A stretch of DNA of 64,000 nucleotides from Flavobacteriales bacterium (GCA_016721005.1 JADKJM010000016.1:310001-374000); one strand, 5' to 3'. Shown: positions 36,613-45,576, counted from the first letter of the stretch. Made by a program: numbers and translations. Notes: a model not told the origin generated them from the sequence alone.

Positions 36613-37320
36613 ATGGAACTCCTGCTCCTCTCCAACTCCACCATGCCTGGCGAAGCGTTCTTCACGTGGCCCCGGCCGTATGTGAATGCCTTCCTGAACG
36701 GTCGGAAACGGATCGCCTTCGTGCCCTTCGCGGCGGTCGAGGCCCAGCAGGATGCCTACGCGGATCGCGTGGCCGAGGTCTTCGCAGAATTCGGTGTCGA
36801 ACTCATCAGCTTGCACAAGGAGAAGGATCCGGTCGGTGCTCTGTCCGGTGCCGATGCGGTGGCGGTAGGCGGTGGAAACACGTTCCTTCTGCTGCGGGCG
36901 CTTTACCGTACACAATTGATCAAGGCGATCTCCAGTGCCGTGAAGAACGGCATGCCTTACCTCGGCTGGAGCGCCGGCAGTAATGTGGCGGGCCCCACCA
37001 TCATGACCACGAATGACATGCCTATCGTGGAAGTGCCCACCATGCGCGCGATGCACTTGGTGCCCTTCCAGATCAATCCACACTATACGGAGGCGACCAT
37101 CGCAGGACACGGTGGCGAAGGGCGTGATCAGCGCATTGCGGAGTTCCTGGCCGTGGAACCGAAGATGCCGGTGGTGGGCTTGCGTGAAGGATCATTGTTG
37201 CATGTTTCCGGCGGAACCATGCGATTGGAGGGCCAAGGCATGAAGGTCTTCCGCAGCGGCCAAGAGGCCAAGGAGATCAGCGGCCCGATGGAAATGAGTC
37301 CGTCGCTGACCGGGCTATGA
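36613..37320 (+). CDS. pepE: Dipeptidase E (aspartyl dipeptidase, S51)
   Basis: 235 residues, the usual PepE length (about 229). The nucleophile is Ser120 in MPYLGWSAGSNVA, with the GGGNTFLLLRAL oxyanion/glutamine-amidotransferase-like segment before it and FQINPHYTEA after it. It hydrolyses dipeptides with N-terminal aspartate in the cytosol. This fits well with the Asp/Glu-directed DPP11-type peptidase encoded at 6811-9012, which would deliver acidic dipeptides. It starts seven bases after the PorE-like gene and overlaps the next gene by four bases, so it is probably part of the long forward transcript. Confidence 0.95.
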   Translation: MELLLLSNSTMPGEAFFTWPRPYVNAFLNGRKRIAFVPFAAVEAQQDAYADRVAEVFAEFGVELISLHKEKDPVGALSGADAVAVGGGNTFLLLRALYRTQLIKAISSAVKNGMPYLGWSAGSNVAGPTIMTTNDMPIVEVPTMRAMHLVPFQINPHYTEATIAGHGGEGRDQRIAEFLAVEPKMPVVGLREGSLLHVSGGTMRLEGQGMKVFRSGQEAKEISGPMEMSPSLTGL

Positions 37321-37958
37321 TCCTCCGAGCGACGCTAGCATTCGTAGTAACGCCCCTAGCATCCGGGCTATTTGCGCAATGCCCGGAGCGCGACTCACTC
37401 GAATACCTGAACACGATCCGTAGCAGCACGATCAAGTACGAGGTGATGTCCTTGATCCCTTGGGTTTGGGAGTATGAAGGCAAGGAACAGAAGCCGTTAA
37501 TGAACAGGATTCAAGGCTTGGCACTCAGTGACGACGAAGTCCGATTCGAGGGTCGCGGTGTGCGCGTGCAGATCAGCCAACAGCCTTTCGACAGCTTGAA
37601 AGCGAAGATCGGCTACGGATCCACTGACAGCTATCGCTTCGTATGCGCCATCAATGGCGCGCCGTTCTGGGGCACAGATGGTGATCGGCCGACACGCATG
37701 TTGAGTGGACTGTCCGTGACCATTGATGGCGGAATGGTGGAAATTCCACGTCGGGCTTGGAGCGATCTCTACCAACCCAACCTTTGCTTCGTTGACGGAA
37801 ACGGGAAGCCCTATTGCGACTGTGTTGTGGCACGCTCCGCCGATAACAAGCGCGTGTACGTCCATATGAGCAACAGCGACGGTGCCGGTGGATATACAGT
37901 GACCTGGATCTTCATCAACGGCCGATACGTCCGTCGTGTGCTTGAAGGCCCGCCATAG
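37317..37958 (+). CDS. Secreted protein of unknown function
   Basis: 213 residues. A hydrophobic start (MILRATLAFVVTPLASGLFAQ) looks like a signal peptide, and four cysteines follow (CPERDS, FVCAING, LCFVDGNG, YCDCVV). The region IPRRAWSDLYQPNLCFVDGN then CDCVVARSADNKRVYVHM is the best-ordered part and looks beta-rich. I do not recognise the family. It overlaps pepE by four bases (ATGA) and precedes mscS by 27 bases. Confidence 0.82.
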   Translation: MILRATLAFVVTPLASGLFAQCPERDSLEYLNTIRSSTIKYEVMSLIPWVWEYEGKEQKPLMNRIQGLALSDDEVRFEGRGVRVQISQQPFDSLKAKIGYGSTDSYRFVCAINGAPFWGTDGDRPTRMLSGLSVTIDGGMVEIPRRAWSDLYQPNLCFVDGNGKPYCDCVVARSADNKRVYVHMSNSDGAGGYTVTWIFINGRYVRRVLEGPP

Positions 37959-37971
37959 GACGAGCGGCAAT

Positions 37972-37979
37972 TACTTTCG
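37972..37979 (+). promoter_or_regulatory. -7-like box (TACTTTCG) six bases before the mscS start
   Basis: TACTTTCG lies in the 27-base gap before the ATG at 37986, so transcription from it would be leaderless or nearly so. The closest TTG (37942-37944) is 27 bases up, longer than usual, which lowers confidence. Confidence 0.35.
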
Positions 37980-37985
37980 GCCCGC

Positions 37986-38876
37986 ATGATCACCGACCTG
38001 CTGCACAAGCTCGGCTTCAACTTGTTGTTGCTCGCCAAGATCCTGTTGATCATGGCGGCGGCATTCGTCCTTGAAAGGTTGATCCGCATCCTGTTGAAGC
38101 GGGCCTACCTGCGCAGTGAGGGCGGCAACGAGGACCGGACGCGCTACCGCTTCCTGCGGAACGGCGTCCGCTTCATCGTGAGCCTGATCGCCATTGCCGC
38201 GATCATCTACACCATCCCCGCGTTCAAGCACCTCGCCCTCACCCTCTTCGCCGGTGCGGGCATCCTGGTAGCGGTCATCGGCTTCGCGGCCCAAGGTGCG
38301 TTCAGCAACATCATCAGCGGCATCTTCATCGTCTCGTTCAAGCCCTTCCGTGTGGGGGATATGATCAAAGTGGGTGAACTGCATGTGGGCGTGGTGGAGG
38401 ACATCACCCTGCGACACACGGTCCTGGTCTCGTTCGAGAACAGGCGTGTGATCATTCCGAACTCGGTTATCAGCGACGCCACGATCGTGAACAGTTCCAT
38501 CGGCGACGAGGCCACCTGTGAATTCGTGGAATTGGGGATCGGCTACGAGAGCGATCTGGACAAGGCCATGGCCATTGTCCGCGAGGAGGCCGAACGCCAT
38601 CCCGATTGCATCGATCGGCGCACGGAAACGGAGAAGAAACAAGGTGTGCATAAAGTGCTCGTGCGCTTGGTCACCATTGCTGATTCCAGTTTGATACTCC
38701 GGGCTTATGTATGGGGGAAGGATCCGATCACTTCGCGCCGGACGCATTACGACCTGAACCGTTCCCTCAAGCTCCGTTTCGACAAGGAGGGTATCGTGAT
38801 GCCATACCCGCAACGTACCGTCACCTTCAACGGACCGATCAGCGTGCGCCACATCACCGATGAAAAAGGTAGGTAG
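37986..38876 (+). CDS. Small-conductance mechanosensitive channel (MscS family)
   Basis: 296 residues. Three transmembrane segments lie in the first 115 residues. The third is the pore helix (AVIGFAAQGAFSNIISGIFI, about 95-115), leading into the MscS signature FKPFRVGDMIKVG. The beta domain follows (VVEDITLRHTVL, RVIIPNSVISDATIVN) and a C-terminal alpha/beta domain. It opens under membrane tension and protects against hypo-osmotic shock. It overlaps the corA gene by 17 bases, so the two are co-transcribed. Confidence 0.95.
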   Translation: MITDLLHKLGFNLLLLAKILLIMAAAFVLERLIRILLKRAYLRSEGGNEDRTRYRFLRNGVRFIVSLIAIAAIIYTIPAFKHLALTLFAGAGILVAVIGFAAQGAFSNIISGIFIVSFKPFRVGDMIKVGELHVGVVEDITLRHTVLVSFENRRVIIPNSVISDATIVNSSIGDEATCEFVELGIGYESDLDKAMAIVREEAERHPDCIDRRTETEKKQGVHKVLVRLVTIADSSLILRAYVWGKDPITSRRTHYDLNRSLKLRFDKEGIVMPYPQRTVTFNGPISVRHITDEKGR

Positions 38877-39921
38877 TCGCTCGGGCAAAGCGGGGCTCCT
38901 CCCGGGATCACTGATCCATGTGGGGGATGCATTGCCGACCGGGACCAGCTTGGTCGAATTCGTCTTCAGCGCGGAAGCATACAAGGAACGCAAACTCGGT
39001 TCGATCAGCGAACTGAAAGAGACCGACCCGACGAAGCAGATCTCATGGCTTGATATCGATGGGATCAACAGCGAGCGGATGCTCTCCGCGATCGGTGAAC
39101 GCTTCAACCTGCATCCCCTCCTGTTGGAGGATATCCTGAATACGGACCACCGGCCCAAAGTGGAAGAATACCAGGACTCCTTGTTCCTGGTGGCCAAGAT
39201 GCTCGAGTTGAACAAGACCACCGGCGGGATCCAGCAGGAACAGGTCTGCTTCGTCCTTCGGCACGGGCAGGTGATCTCCTTCCAGGAACGGCCCGGGGAT
39301 GTGCTCGACCCGATCCGCGAACGGATCCGGAAGGACCTTGGTCGCGTGCGGCGCGCGGGAAGTGACTACCTCCTGTACTCGCTCCTGGATGTGATCGTGG
39401 ATCAGTACTTCGTGATCGTGGAGGACCTCGGCCGAAGGATCGAAGCGCTGGAGCAAAAGGTGCTGGTGCAACCGGGTAATGCGGACCTGCACACCATCCA
39501 GGAATTGCGCGGCCTGCTGATCACGGTGAACCGATTTGTGACCCCCACACGCGAATTGGCGGGGCGGCTCAACACCATCCAGAGCCCGCTCATCGATAAG
39601 GCCACGCGGCGGTACATCAATGACCTACAGGACCATACACTCTATGTAGCGGAGACCATCGGCACTTTCCGCGAAATGCTCACGAGCCTGGAGAACACCT
39701 ACCACGCCGGGCAGAACATGCGCATGACGCAGGTGATGAAACTGCTCACCATCATCAGCACCATCTTCATCCCGCTCACCTTCATCGTAGGCGTGTATGG
39801 AATGAACTTCCAGCACATGCCGGAATTGCAAATGCGCTATGGCTACTTCGTAGTGGTGGGGATCATGGTGGTCATCAGCGTGCTCATGCTACTGTGGTTC
39901 CGGCGGAAGAAGTGGTTGTGA
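38860..39921 (+). CDS. corA: CorA family magnesium/cobalt transporter
   Basis: 353 residues, normal for the family. The N-terminal cytosolic domain covers about 1-250, with LLLEDILNTDHRPKVEEY and a long coiled stalk helix. Two C-terminal transmembrane helices flank the signature YGMNF (VGVYGMNFQHMPEL). A basic tail ends the protein (FRRKKWL). A pentameric inner-membrane channel for Mg2+ (also Co2+/Ni2+) is expected. The ATG lies inside the end of mscS (17-base overlap). The downstream histidine kinase gene starts about 75 bases later. Confidence 0.95.
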   Translation: MKKVGSRSGKAGLLPGSLIHVGDALPTGTSLVEFVFSAEAYKERKLGSISELKETDPTKQISWLDIDGINSERMLSAIGERFNLHPLLLEDILNTDHRPKVEEYQDSLFLVAKMLELNKTTGGIQQEQVCFVLRHGQVISFQERPGDVLDPIRERIRKDLGRVRRAGSDYLLYSLLDVIVDQYFVIVEDLGRRIEALEQKVLVQPGNADLHTIQELRGLLITVNRFVTPTRELAGRLNTIQSPLIDKATRRYINDLQDHTLYVAETIGTFREMLTSLENTYHAGQNMRMTQVMKLLTIISTIFIPLTFIVGVYGMNFQHMPELQMRYGYFVVVGIMVVISVLMLLWFRRKKWL

Positions 39922-39983
39922 ACCGCGATCACGCACCTGCTTTTATGCGGTGGATCCCGCGCGGGCTGTTTGCCACTTCCTGC

Positions 39984-39991
39984 GATCTTCG
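39984..39991 (+). promoter_or_regulatory. GATCTTCG box before the histidine kinase gene
   Basis: GATCTTCG ends four bases before the ATG at 39996. The same octamer occurs before pbpC (1720-1727) and the TPR gene (55368-55375), as a variant of TAnnTT(T/C)G with G in the first position. Confidence 0.3.
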
Positions 39992-39995
39992 CCGC

Positions 39996-42900
39996 ATGCG
40001 CAGGCTACGCTTTCCCGGCGTTCTCCTCTTCTACGCTTGCGCGATAGGCGCTGTGAATGGCCAGTCCATACCACCGGATGAGGTCCTTCACCACGACATT
40101 AAAGGCCTTCCCTTGTCAACGATCCGCGCCATGGCGAAGGACCGCGAGGGTTTCTTGTGGATCGGCACGGAAAACGGTCTTTGCCGGTACGACGGGATCA
40201 ACGTGGATGTGTACCACAACATCCCGAGCGACAGCACGAGCCTTCCCGGCAACCATGTGCAGGACCTGGTGATCGACGGCGAGGGGCACATGTGGGTCTC
40301 TTGTTTCGGTGGCATCGCACTATTCGACCCGCACTTGGGCGAAGCGATGGTGAAGCCACGTTTTGAACGGAAGGATCTGTTCGCGAACGGTCAACGCGTT
40401 TCCGCATACGAGGCCGTTGACCTTGCGCTTGACACGCATGGCGGCGTTTGGGCCACTTGCGTTGTGAACGGCTTGGCGAGGTATGACAAGGCCGCGGATA
40501 TGTTCCGCGAAGTGCGGCAATTGCGTAACGCGATGCCTGCGGAGGAAACCACCGCGAACGTTCTTGGCACCACCTGCGATGTGGATGGGATGATCTGGTC
40601 GGTCGGCTGGCTATCTCTGTACCGCTTCGATCCCACGACCGGCCGAACAAAACGCTACACCTACTCCTCCTCCGGCCACACGCTGCTCGAAGGTGCCTTG
40701 CTGCAACGCGTGACTCAGGATCCAAACGATCGGGACATTCTATGGATCGGAGCGTGGGGCCTGGGACTGGTGCGTTTCGACAAGCGCACCGGTTCGTTCG
40801 AGAACTATATGGTCTCCCAGGGCGGGCCCGTGAACCTCACCAACATCGTGTGGTCGTTGCTTCCACAGCGCGATGGTCGCATCCTTGTGGGGATCGATAA
40901 GGGCTTGCACTGGTTCGACAAGGGATCAGGCTCCTTCAGCAAAACCTTCGGCACCTTCGAATGGAAGAGCGGTGTGTTCGATGCGAACGCGATGGTGCTC
41001 GTGAAGGATGCTGATGACCACATCCTCGTCGGCTCGGTGACCGGAATCTTCGATCTGCCGATACGATCGAAGGATCTCCAACTGTGGAAGCCCCCAGCCC
41101 AGAGCATGTGTACCGCGAACGACCACCCCGGCTATTGGGGCGCACGCGAATACGCGAACCGGATGCTCTTCAAACTCGGGCCTTCAGGTGAAGTGCTGGA
41201 TTCGCTGCCCTTGCCGAACGCCGATGCGGCCCGGACCGAACCGATCTCCATCCTTCAAACCCGCGATCATCGGGTATTCATCGGCACCACCCGCGGTCTG
41301 TACATCTACGCCCCCGCTACGCGCTCCTTCAAGCGCGAATTGTTCCACGTGGCCGGACTGAACGGCCTCGTTCCAAGTATTTTTTCGATGACGGAGTGCG
41401 CTGATGGTTCGGTGTGGATGGCTTTCAACGGTCCAAGCTTGCTGCGCTATCGACCGGGCGGTGAAGGGGCCGAATTGGTGGAACTGCATACCAGCGCCCA
41501 CGACACGGCATCACTCCGAGCCTGGCGTTCGGTCAACTCCATGGACCAGGATCACATCGCTGTCACGTTTGAAGGAACCGGTGTCGGTGTAGTGGATACA
41601 CGGACGATGCGGCTCGCCGAACTGACCGGGTACGGTCCGCAGCACAAGGAACTGGTGAACGTTTCCGCACTCGTCGTCGATCCCGATGGTGTGCTCCATG
41701 CGGTGACCCGGAACGATGGCATTGTTGAGCTCCGTTACGAGGGTGATTCCATCCGGTTCGTTACCGTTCATCATGACGAACCGGATGATGCGGGCGGATA
41801 CAATGATGCGGCACGCGATGCGTCGGGCAACATCTGGATCGCCACCAACGATGGGTTGGTGCTCTTCAACACCACCGACCACTCCTTCCGGCACATCTCG
41901 GCCATCGATGGATTGGGCCTGTCGAGCATCGCTTCGATCATTCCCGATCAGGACGGGTACATGCTCGCGTGGAATTCGCTGTGTGCGCATTTCAATACCA
42001 CCACCTTCGCCCGGACGTCGGAAGTGAACGGCGTGTACATCCGCTCTTTCACAGCGAACGGCCTCCTCGAACAGGTTCCGTTCGCACTGCCCCACGACCG
42101 GAATTCCATTACCATTTCATACGCGCCGATCGCCCTGCGCCACGCCGATGCCGTTCGCTACGAGGTGATGCTGGAAGGCCACGATAGGACCTGGGTGGCC
42201 AACGCGTACGAACGTGCGGTGAGCTACATGAGCCTCGCACCGGGCGGGTACGTCTTCCACGTTCGCGTAGCTGGAAGCAACTCAGCGGCCCAAAGCGCTC
42301 GCATCGCGTTCACCATTGTGCCAGCGTTCTGGCAGACCTGGTGGTTCAAGCTGCTGGCCGTTATATCCATCGGTGCGATCATCTATGCCATCGCGCGTTA
42401 TGTATTCCTGCTCCGGTATCGCCAACGCATCGCGGCCTACGAACGTGAACGCGAGGTCAGCGAGGTGCGCACACGCATCGCACGGGACATCCACGACGAC
42501 CTCGGAAGCGGGCTCACGCGCATCACCATGCTCTCGCGCGAATTGAACAAGGAGGGCGCTGAGGCGAAGGAGCGGGACAAACTGGCCGATCACATCGCAT
42601 CGGCGAGCACCGAACTCATCGGCCAATTGAGCGAGATCGTATGGACCGTTGATCCGAAGAACGATCACGCGGAACATTTCATCGCCTACGTGCGTGATCT
42701 GCTGGGCCGCCAATTCGAGGAGCTCACCATTGACCTGCGCACCGAACTCACTATTGAACCCGGCATGGAGCGCCGTGACATTCCGCCGGATGTGAAGCGC
42801 AACACAGTGATGATCCTGAAGGAAACGGTGAGCAACGCACTGAAGCATGCCGATGCTCGGACCATCACCGTGAAGCTCCACATCGGTGTGCTCGAATTAC

Positions 42901-43088
42901 TGATGGACGTGGAGGACGATGGCCATGGCTTCGATCAGGCGAACGGCTCGCGTGGCTATGGGCAGGGCAACCTGCGCAAGCGCAGCGATGCCATGGGTGG
43001 CACGTTGCACGTGATGAGCGATGCGACCGGCACGCGTCTCACCTTGAGGGTGCCGTTGCCCGCACCCACTATCATGCGGGTTGATTAG
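39996..43088 (+). CDS. Sensor histidine kinase with two-component regulator propeller (HisKA_3 type)
   Basis: 1030 residues from the ATG at 39996, which starts the signal peptide MRRLRFPGVLLFYACAIGAVNGQ; the frame is open 34 codons further upstream. The periplasmic part is a Reg_prop propeller (MAKDREGFLWIGTENGLCRY, SGNIWIATNDGLVLF) closed by a Y_Y_Y domain (about 699-765). One transmembrane helix is at about 779-800 (WFKLLAVISIGAIIYAIARY). The DHp helix has His833 in ARDIHDDLGSGLT, followed by a HATPase domain (NALKHAD, DDGHGFD, GQGNLRKR). It senses something in the periplasm and passes phosphate to the NarL-type regulator encoded 52 bases downstream. Not a hybrid kinase. Confidence 0.94.
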   Translation: MRRLRFPGVLLFYACAIGAVNGQSIPPDEVLHHDIKGLPLSTIRAMAKDREGFLWIGTENGLCRYDGINVDVYHNIPSDSTSLPGNHVQDLVIDGEGHMWVSCFGGIALFDPHLGEAMVKPRFERKDLFANGQRVSAYEAVDLALDTHGGVWATCVVNGLARYDKAADMFREVRQLRNAMPAEETTANVLGTTCDVDGMIWSVGWLSLYRFDPTTGRTKRYTYSSSGHTLLEGALLQRVTQDPNDRDILWIGAWGLGLVRFDKRTGSFENYMVSQGGPVNLTNIVWSLLPQRDGRILVGIDKGLHWFDKGSGSFSKTFGTFEWKSGVFDANAMVLVKDADDHILVGSVTGIFDLPIRSKDLQLWKPPAQSMCTANDHPGYWGAREYANRMLFKLGPSGEVLDSLPLPNADAARTEPISILQTRDHRVFIGTTRGLYIYAPATRSFKRELFHVAGLNGLVPSIFSMTECADGSVWMAFNGPSLLRYRPGGEGAELVELHTSAHDTASLRAWRSVNSMDQDHIAVTFEGTGVGVVDTRTMRLAELTGYGPQHKELVNVSALVVDPDGVLHAVTRNDGIVELRYEGDSIRFVTVHHDEPDDAGGYNDAARDASGNIWIATNDGLVLFNTTDHSFRHISAIDGLGLSSIASIIPDQDGYMLAWNSLCAHFNTTTFARTSEVNGVYIRSFTANGLLEQVPFALPHDRNSITISYAPIALRHADAVRYEVMLEGHDRTWVANAYERAVSYMSLAPGGYVFHVRVAGSNSAAQSARIAFTIVPAFWQTWWFKLLAVISIGAIIYAIARYVFLLRYRQRIAAYEREREVSEVRTRIARDIHDDLGSGLTRITMLSRELNKEGAEAKERDKLADHIASASTELIGQLSEIVWTVDPKNDHAEHFIAYVRDLLGRQFEELTIDLRTELTIEPGMERRDIPPDVKRNTVMILKETVSNALKHADARTITVKLHIGVLELLMDVEDDGHGFDQANGSRGYGQGNLRKRSDAMGGTLHVMSDATGTRLTLRVPLPAPTIMRVD

Positions 43089-43110
43089 CGTTGGCCGCCC
43101 GATAGCTTTG
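43065..43110 (+). promoter_or_regulatory. Promoter-like block for the response regulator; near-copy at 45095-45140
   Basis: The block ends in TTG (43081-43083), a 19-base spacer and TAGCTTTG (43103-43110), an exact TAnnTTTG match. Its first part overlaps the last codons of the kinase gene (PTIMRVD and stop). It shares CCCACTATCATGCGG, TTGAT, GGCC and CGATAGC with the block before the DUF4907 gene. Confidence 0.55.
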
Positions 43111-43140
43111 TGCCTTCGCGCACCTGTTCACGCGCACGAG

Positions 43141-43770
43141 ATGCCCATACGTGTCGCCATTGTTGAAGATGACCCTGTGATCCGCGGATCGCTGGAGCGT
43201 GTGATCAACAGCGAGGGCGACCTGAAGTGGATGGGCAGCTACGGCAGCTCCGAAGAATTCATCGCACGGCACAACGGGCTTGAGGACCTGGATGTGGTAC
43301 TGATGGACATCAACCTTCCGGGCATCAACGGTGTGGAGTGCATTGCCGCGTGCAAACCGAAACGGCCGCAAGTGCAATACCTCATGAGCACCGTGCTGGA
43401 GGACAATGAGCATGTCTTCAATGCGCTTTGTTGCGGTGCCACGGGATACTTGCTCAAATCGGCGCCGCCGGAGCAGGTGGTGCGTGCGATCCACGAGATC
43501 CATGGCGGTGGCTCCCCCATGTCCATGCACATCGCGCGCATGGTGGTGGAGCACATGCCGCGCAAGAAGAACAACCAGGCACTGCTGGAAAGCATGACCA
43601 AGCGCGAACGCGAAGTGCTCGACCACCTCGCCAGCGGCTACCGCTACAAGGAGATCGCCGACCGAATGGAGCTGAAGATCGATACGATCCGCGGTTACAT
43701 CCGCGACATCTACACCAAGCTGCAAGTGCAGAGCCGCACCGATGCCTTGAACAAGGTGTTCGAGCGGTGA
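43141..43770 (+). CDS. NarL/LuxR family response regulator
   Basis: 209 residues from the ATG at 43141, chosen because MPIRVAIVEDDPVIRGSLER is the normal receiver start; the frame is open 20 codons further up. The receiver domain carries Asp10-Asp11 and the phosphoacceptor Asp56 (DVVLMDINLPG), with the conserved Lys in GYLLKSAPP. The C-terminal LuxR helix-turn-helix is at about 145-205 (MTKREREVLDHLASGYRYKE, IYTKLQVQSRTDALNKVF). It is the clear partner of the upstream kinase. A promoter-like block in front of it has a near-copy before the DUF4907/kelch operon, so control of that operon is a reasonable guess. Confidence 0.95.
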   Translation: MPIRVAIVEDDPVIRGSLERVINSEGDLKWMGSYGSSEEFIARHNGLEDLDVVLMDINLPGINGVECIAACKPKRPQVQYLMSTVLEDNEHVFNALCCGATGYLLKSAPPEQVVRAIHEIHGGGSPMSMHIARMVVEHMPRKKNNQALLESMTKREREVLDHLASGYRYKEIADRMELKIDTIRGYIRDIYTKLQVQSRTDALNKVFER

Positions 43771-43840
43771 ACCGCAGATGGATCATTCAAGCCCGGCTCC
43801 GTACGCATGGAGTGGAGATCCGCCACGGGTGGGACTGTGA

Positions 43841-44971
43841 TCAGATCGAGCCGATCTCCGCGAACGGGATGCACTCCACCTTCTTGTCCAGCGTGTAACG
43901 GCGGAAACCGGGATACACGACGAAGAGTTTGTGAAGGTCGAGATCGGCAAGCGCAACGTGCATGCTCCTGGTCATGCGCGGAGCATCCTGTCGTTTCACT
44001 TCGATACCGATGCGCTTGCCTTGGCGGGTGAACAACAGATCGAGCTCCGCACCGCTATGGACATTATAGAAATACGCGTCATGCGGTTCAACGGCCGAAA
44101 GCACTTCCTCGATCACGAAGCCTTCCCACGAAGCACCGAGCTTGGGGTGAACCAGCAGTTCGCGCATGCTGCCTACACCGAACAGCGCGTGAAGGATCCC
44201 ACTATCCCGGAGGTACACCTTCGGGCTTTTCACAATGCGCTTGCCCGAATTCTGGTACCATGGCAGGAGCCGACGGACCATGAAGGTCTGCTCCAGTACA
44301 TCGAGATAAGCCTTCGCGGTAGGGGGCGAAACACCCAGCGATGACGCGATCTCCGAAGCGTTCCAGATCTGGCCATGGTAGTGCGCCAGCATGGACCAGA
44401 AGCGGCCCATGGCTTTGGGCGACAGGTTGAAGCCCAGCACGCCTAGATCCCTTTCGAGAAAGGTGCGCATGAAGTTCCTGCGCCATTTCATGCTTTCCGC
44501 TTCGGAGCGAGCGAGCACGGAGCGAGGAAAAGCCCCGCGCAACCAAAGCGCGTTGGTCCGGTCGGGCAGTTCATGGGTGGTGAAGCCGCGCACTTCGATG
44601 ATGTCCACGCGGCCTGCCAGCGACTCCGAGGCTTGGCGTACCAGTTCAGGCGAAGCACTTCCGAGTACGAGGAACCTCGCAGGTTTGCCCGGACGATCGG
44701 CCAGCACACGCAATACAGGGAACAAGCCCGGCTCACGCTGTGCCTCATCGATCACCACCGTGCCGCGCAAACCCTTGAGCGTGGTCATGGGTTGGGCAAG
44801 TAGCCCCGCGACCACCGGATCCTCCATGTCGAAATAGTTCGGCGCATCACCCGGGAGGACCTGTCGGGCCAGAGTGGTCTTGCCCGATTGGCGCGGTCCC
44901 ACCAGCATCACCACAGGGTTGTTCCGCAAGCCCTGTCGAATGCGGTGGACGAGTTCATCGCGCTGGATCAT
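43841..44971 (-). CDS. AAA ATPase with C-terminal DUF4143
   Basis: 376 residues from the ATG at 44971 (MIQRDELVHRIRQGLRNNPV); the frame is open a further 131 codons upstream, but that part crosses the DUF4907 gene on the other strand and is not credible. Walker A is LVGPRQSGKTT (Lys31) and Walker B is GTVVIDEAQ, followed by a sensor-like FLVLGSASPEL. A winged-helix-like linker (NASEIASSLGVSPPTAKAYL) leads into DUF4143 with a nuclease-like core (GAELDLLFTRQGKRIGIEVK). The biological role of this common bacterial/archaeal family is unknown. It stands alone on the reverse strand between the two-component genes and the kelch operon. Confidence 0.92.
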   Translation of the reverse strand: MIQRDELVHRIRQGLRNNPVVMLVGPRQSGKTTLARQVLPGDAPNYFDMEDPVVAGLLAQPMTTLKGLRGTVVIDEAQREPGLFPVLRVLADRPGKPARFLVLGSASPELVRQASESLAGRVDIIEVRGFTTHELPDRTNALWLRGAFPRSVLARSEAESMKWRRNFMRTFLERDLGVLGFNLSPKAMGRFWSMLAHYHGQIWNASEIASSLGVSPPTAKAYLDVLEQTFMVRRLLPWYQNSGKRIVKSPKVYLRDSGILHALFGVGSMRELLVHPKLGASWEGFVIEEVLSAVEPHDAYFYNVHSGAELDLLFTRQGKRIGIEVKRQDAPRMTRSMHVALADLDLHKLFVVYPGFRRYTLDKKVECIPFAEIGSI

Positions 44972-45094
44972 GGGTGAAATATAAAACCGGGATCTTTGAT
45001 CTTCACGTATGGGGAAGGCGAATACAGGGCCTCGAAAAGTGAATTCCATCCCGCGCCTCATCTGCCGAACGAATTTCGGCGTTCTTCCCCCACC

Positions 45095-45140
45095 CCCACT
45101 ATCATGCGGTTGATGCGCTAGGCCACGGCCGATAGCCTTG
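45095..45140 (+). promoter_or_regulatory. Promoter-like block before the DUF4907/kelch operon; near-copy of 43065-43110
   Basis: TTG (45110-45112), a 20-base spacer and TAGCCTTG (45133-45140) resemble a Bacteroidota promoter, 33 bases before the ATG at 45174. Fifteen bases (CCCACTATCATGCGG) and the TTGAT, GGCC and CGATAGC stretches match the block before the response regulator gene. The rest of the 202-bp gap (44972-45173) shows nothing I can identify. Confidence 0.5.
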
Positions 45141-45173
45141 CGGTCGATAAGCATTCGACCAGGACCACCGGCC

Positions 45174-45563
45174 ATGAACAACGCTCTTCGCATTCTTCTT
45201 CCGCTTGCCTTCGCAGCGCTGCTGGTGCCGGCGAACGCGCAACTGGCGCACCCTGTGGAAGCGCAACCCGCGTCCGCGGAAACGAGCACCACCTCCTTCC
45301 CCGCTGCAGACGAACACAAAGGCGCGGTGCTCACCTCCCACATCATCGATGCACCCAACGGCACCTACGGCTACGACATCCTGAGCGACGGCAAGCTCTT
45401 CGTACACCAGACCAATTTGCCGGGAAGACCCGGCAACAGCGGTTGCGCCACGAAAGCCGATGCGGAAAAGCTCGCTGCCTTCGTGATCGAGAAGATCAAG
45501 AAGGGTGAGATGCCGCCCACCGTGACGCAAGACGAACTGAAGACCCTCGGACTCTTACGCTGA
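45174..45563 (+). CDS. DUF4907 family secreted protein
   Basis: 129 residues from the ATG at 45174, which starts the signal peptide MNNALRILLPLAFAALLVPANAQ; an upstream ATG at 45138 would add 12 non-signal residues. The DUF4907 domain fills the C-terminal half (YGYDILSDGKLFVHQTNLPG, FVIEKIKKGEMPPTVTQDEL). The function of the family is unknown. In this window it lies 13 bases upstream of a giant kelch protein; from memory, DUF4907 and kelch-repeat genes are often neighbours in Bacteroidota, which suggests joint action at the cell surface. Confidence 0.88.
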   Translation: MNNALRILLPLAFAALLVPANAQLAHPVEAQPASAETSTTSFPAADEHKGAVLTSHIIDAPNGTYGYDILSDGKLFVHQTNLPGRPGNSGCATKADAEKLAAFVIEKIKKGEMPPTVTQDELKTLGLLR

Positions 45564-45576
45564 AAACCACCTACCC

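Noticed and set aside
44972..45364. 131-codon N-terminal extension of the AAA ATPase
   Set aside because: It runs antisense through the DUF4907 gene and its promoter block; the normal family start is at 44971.
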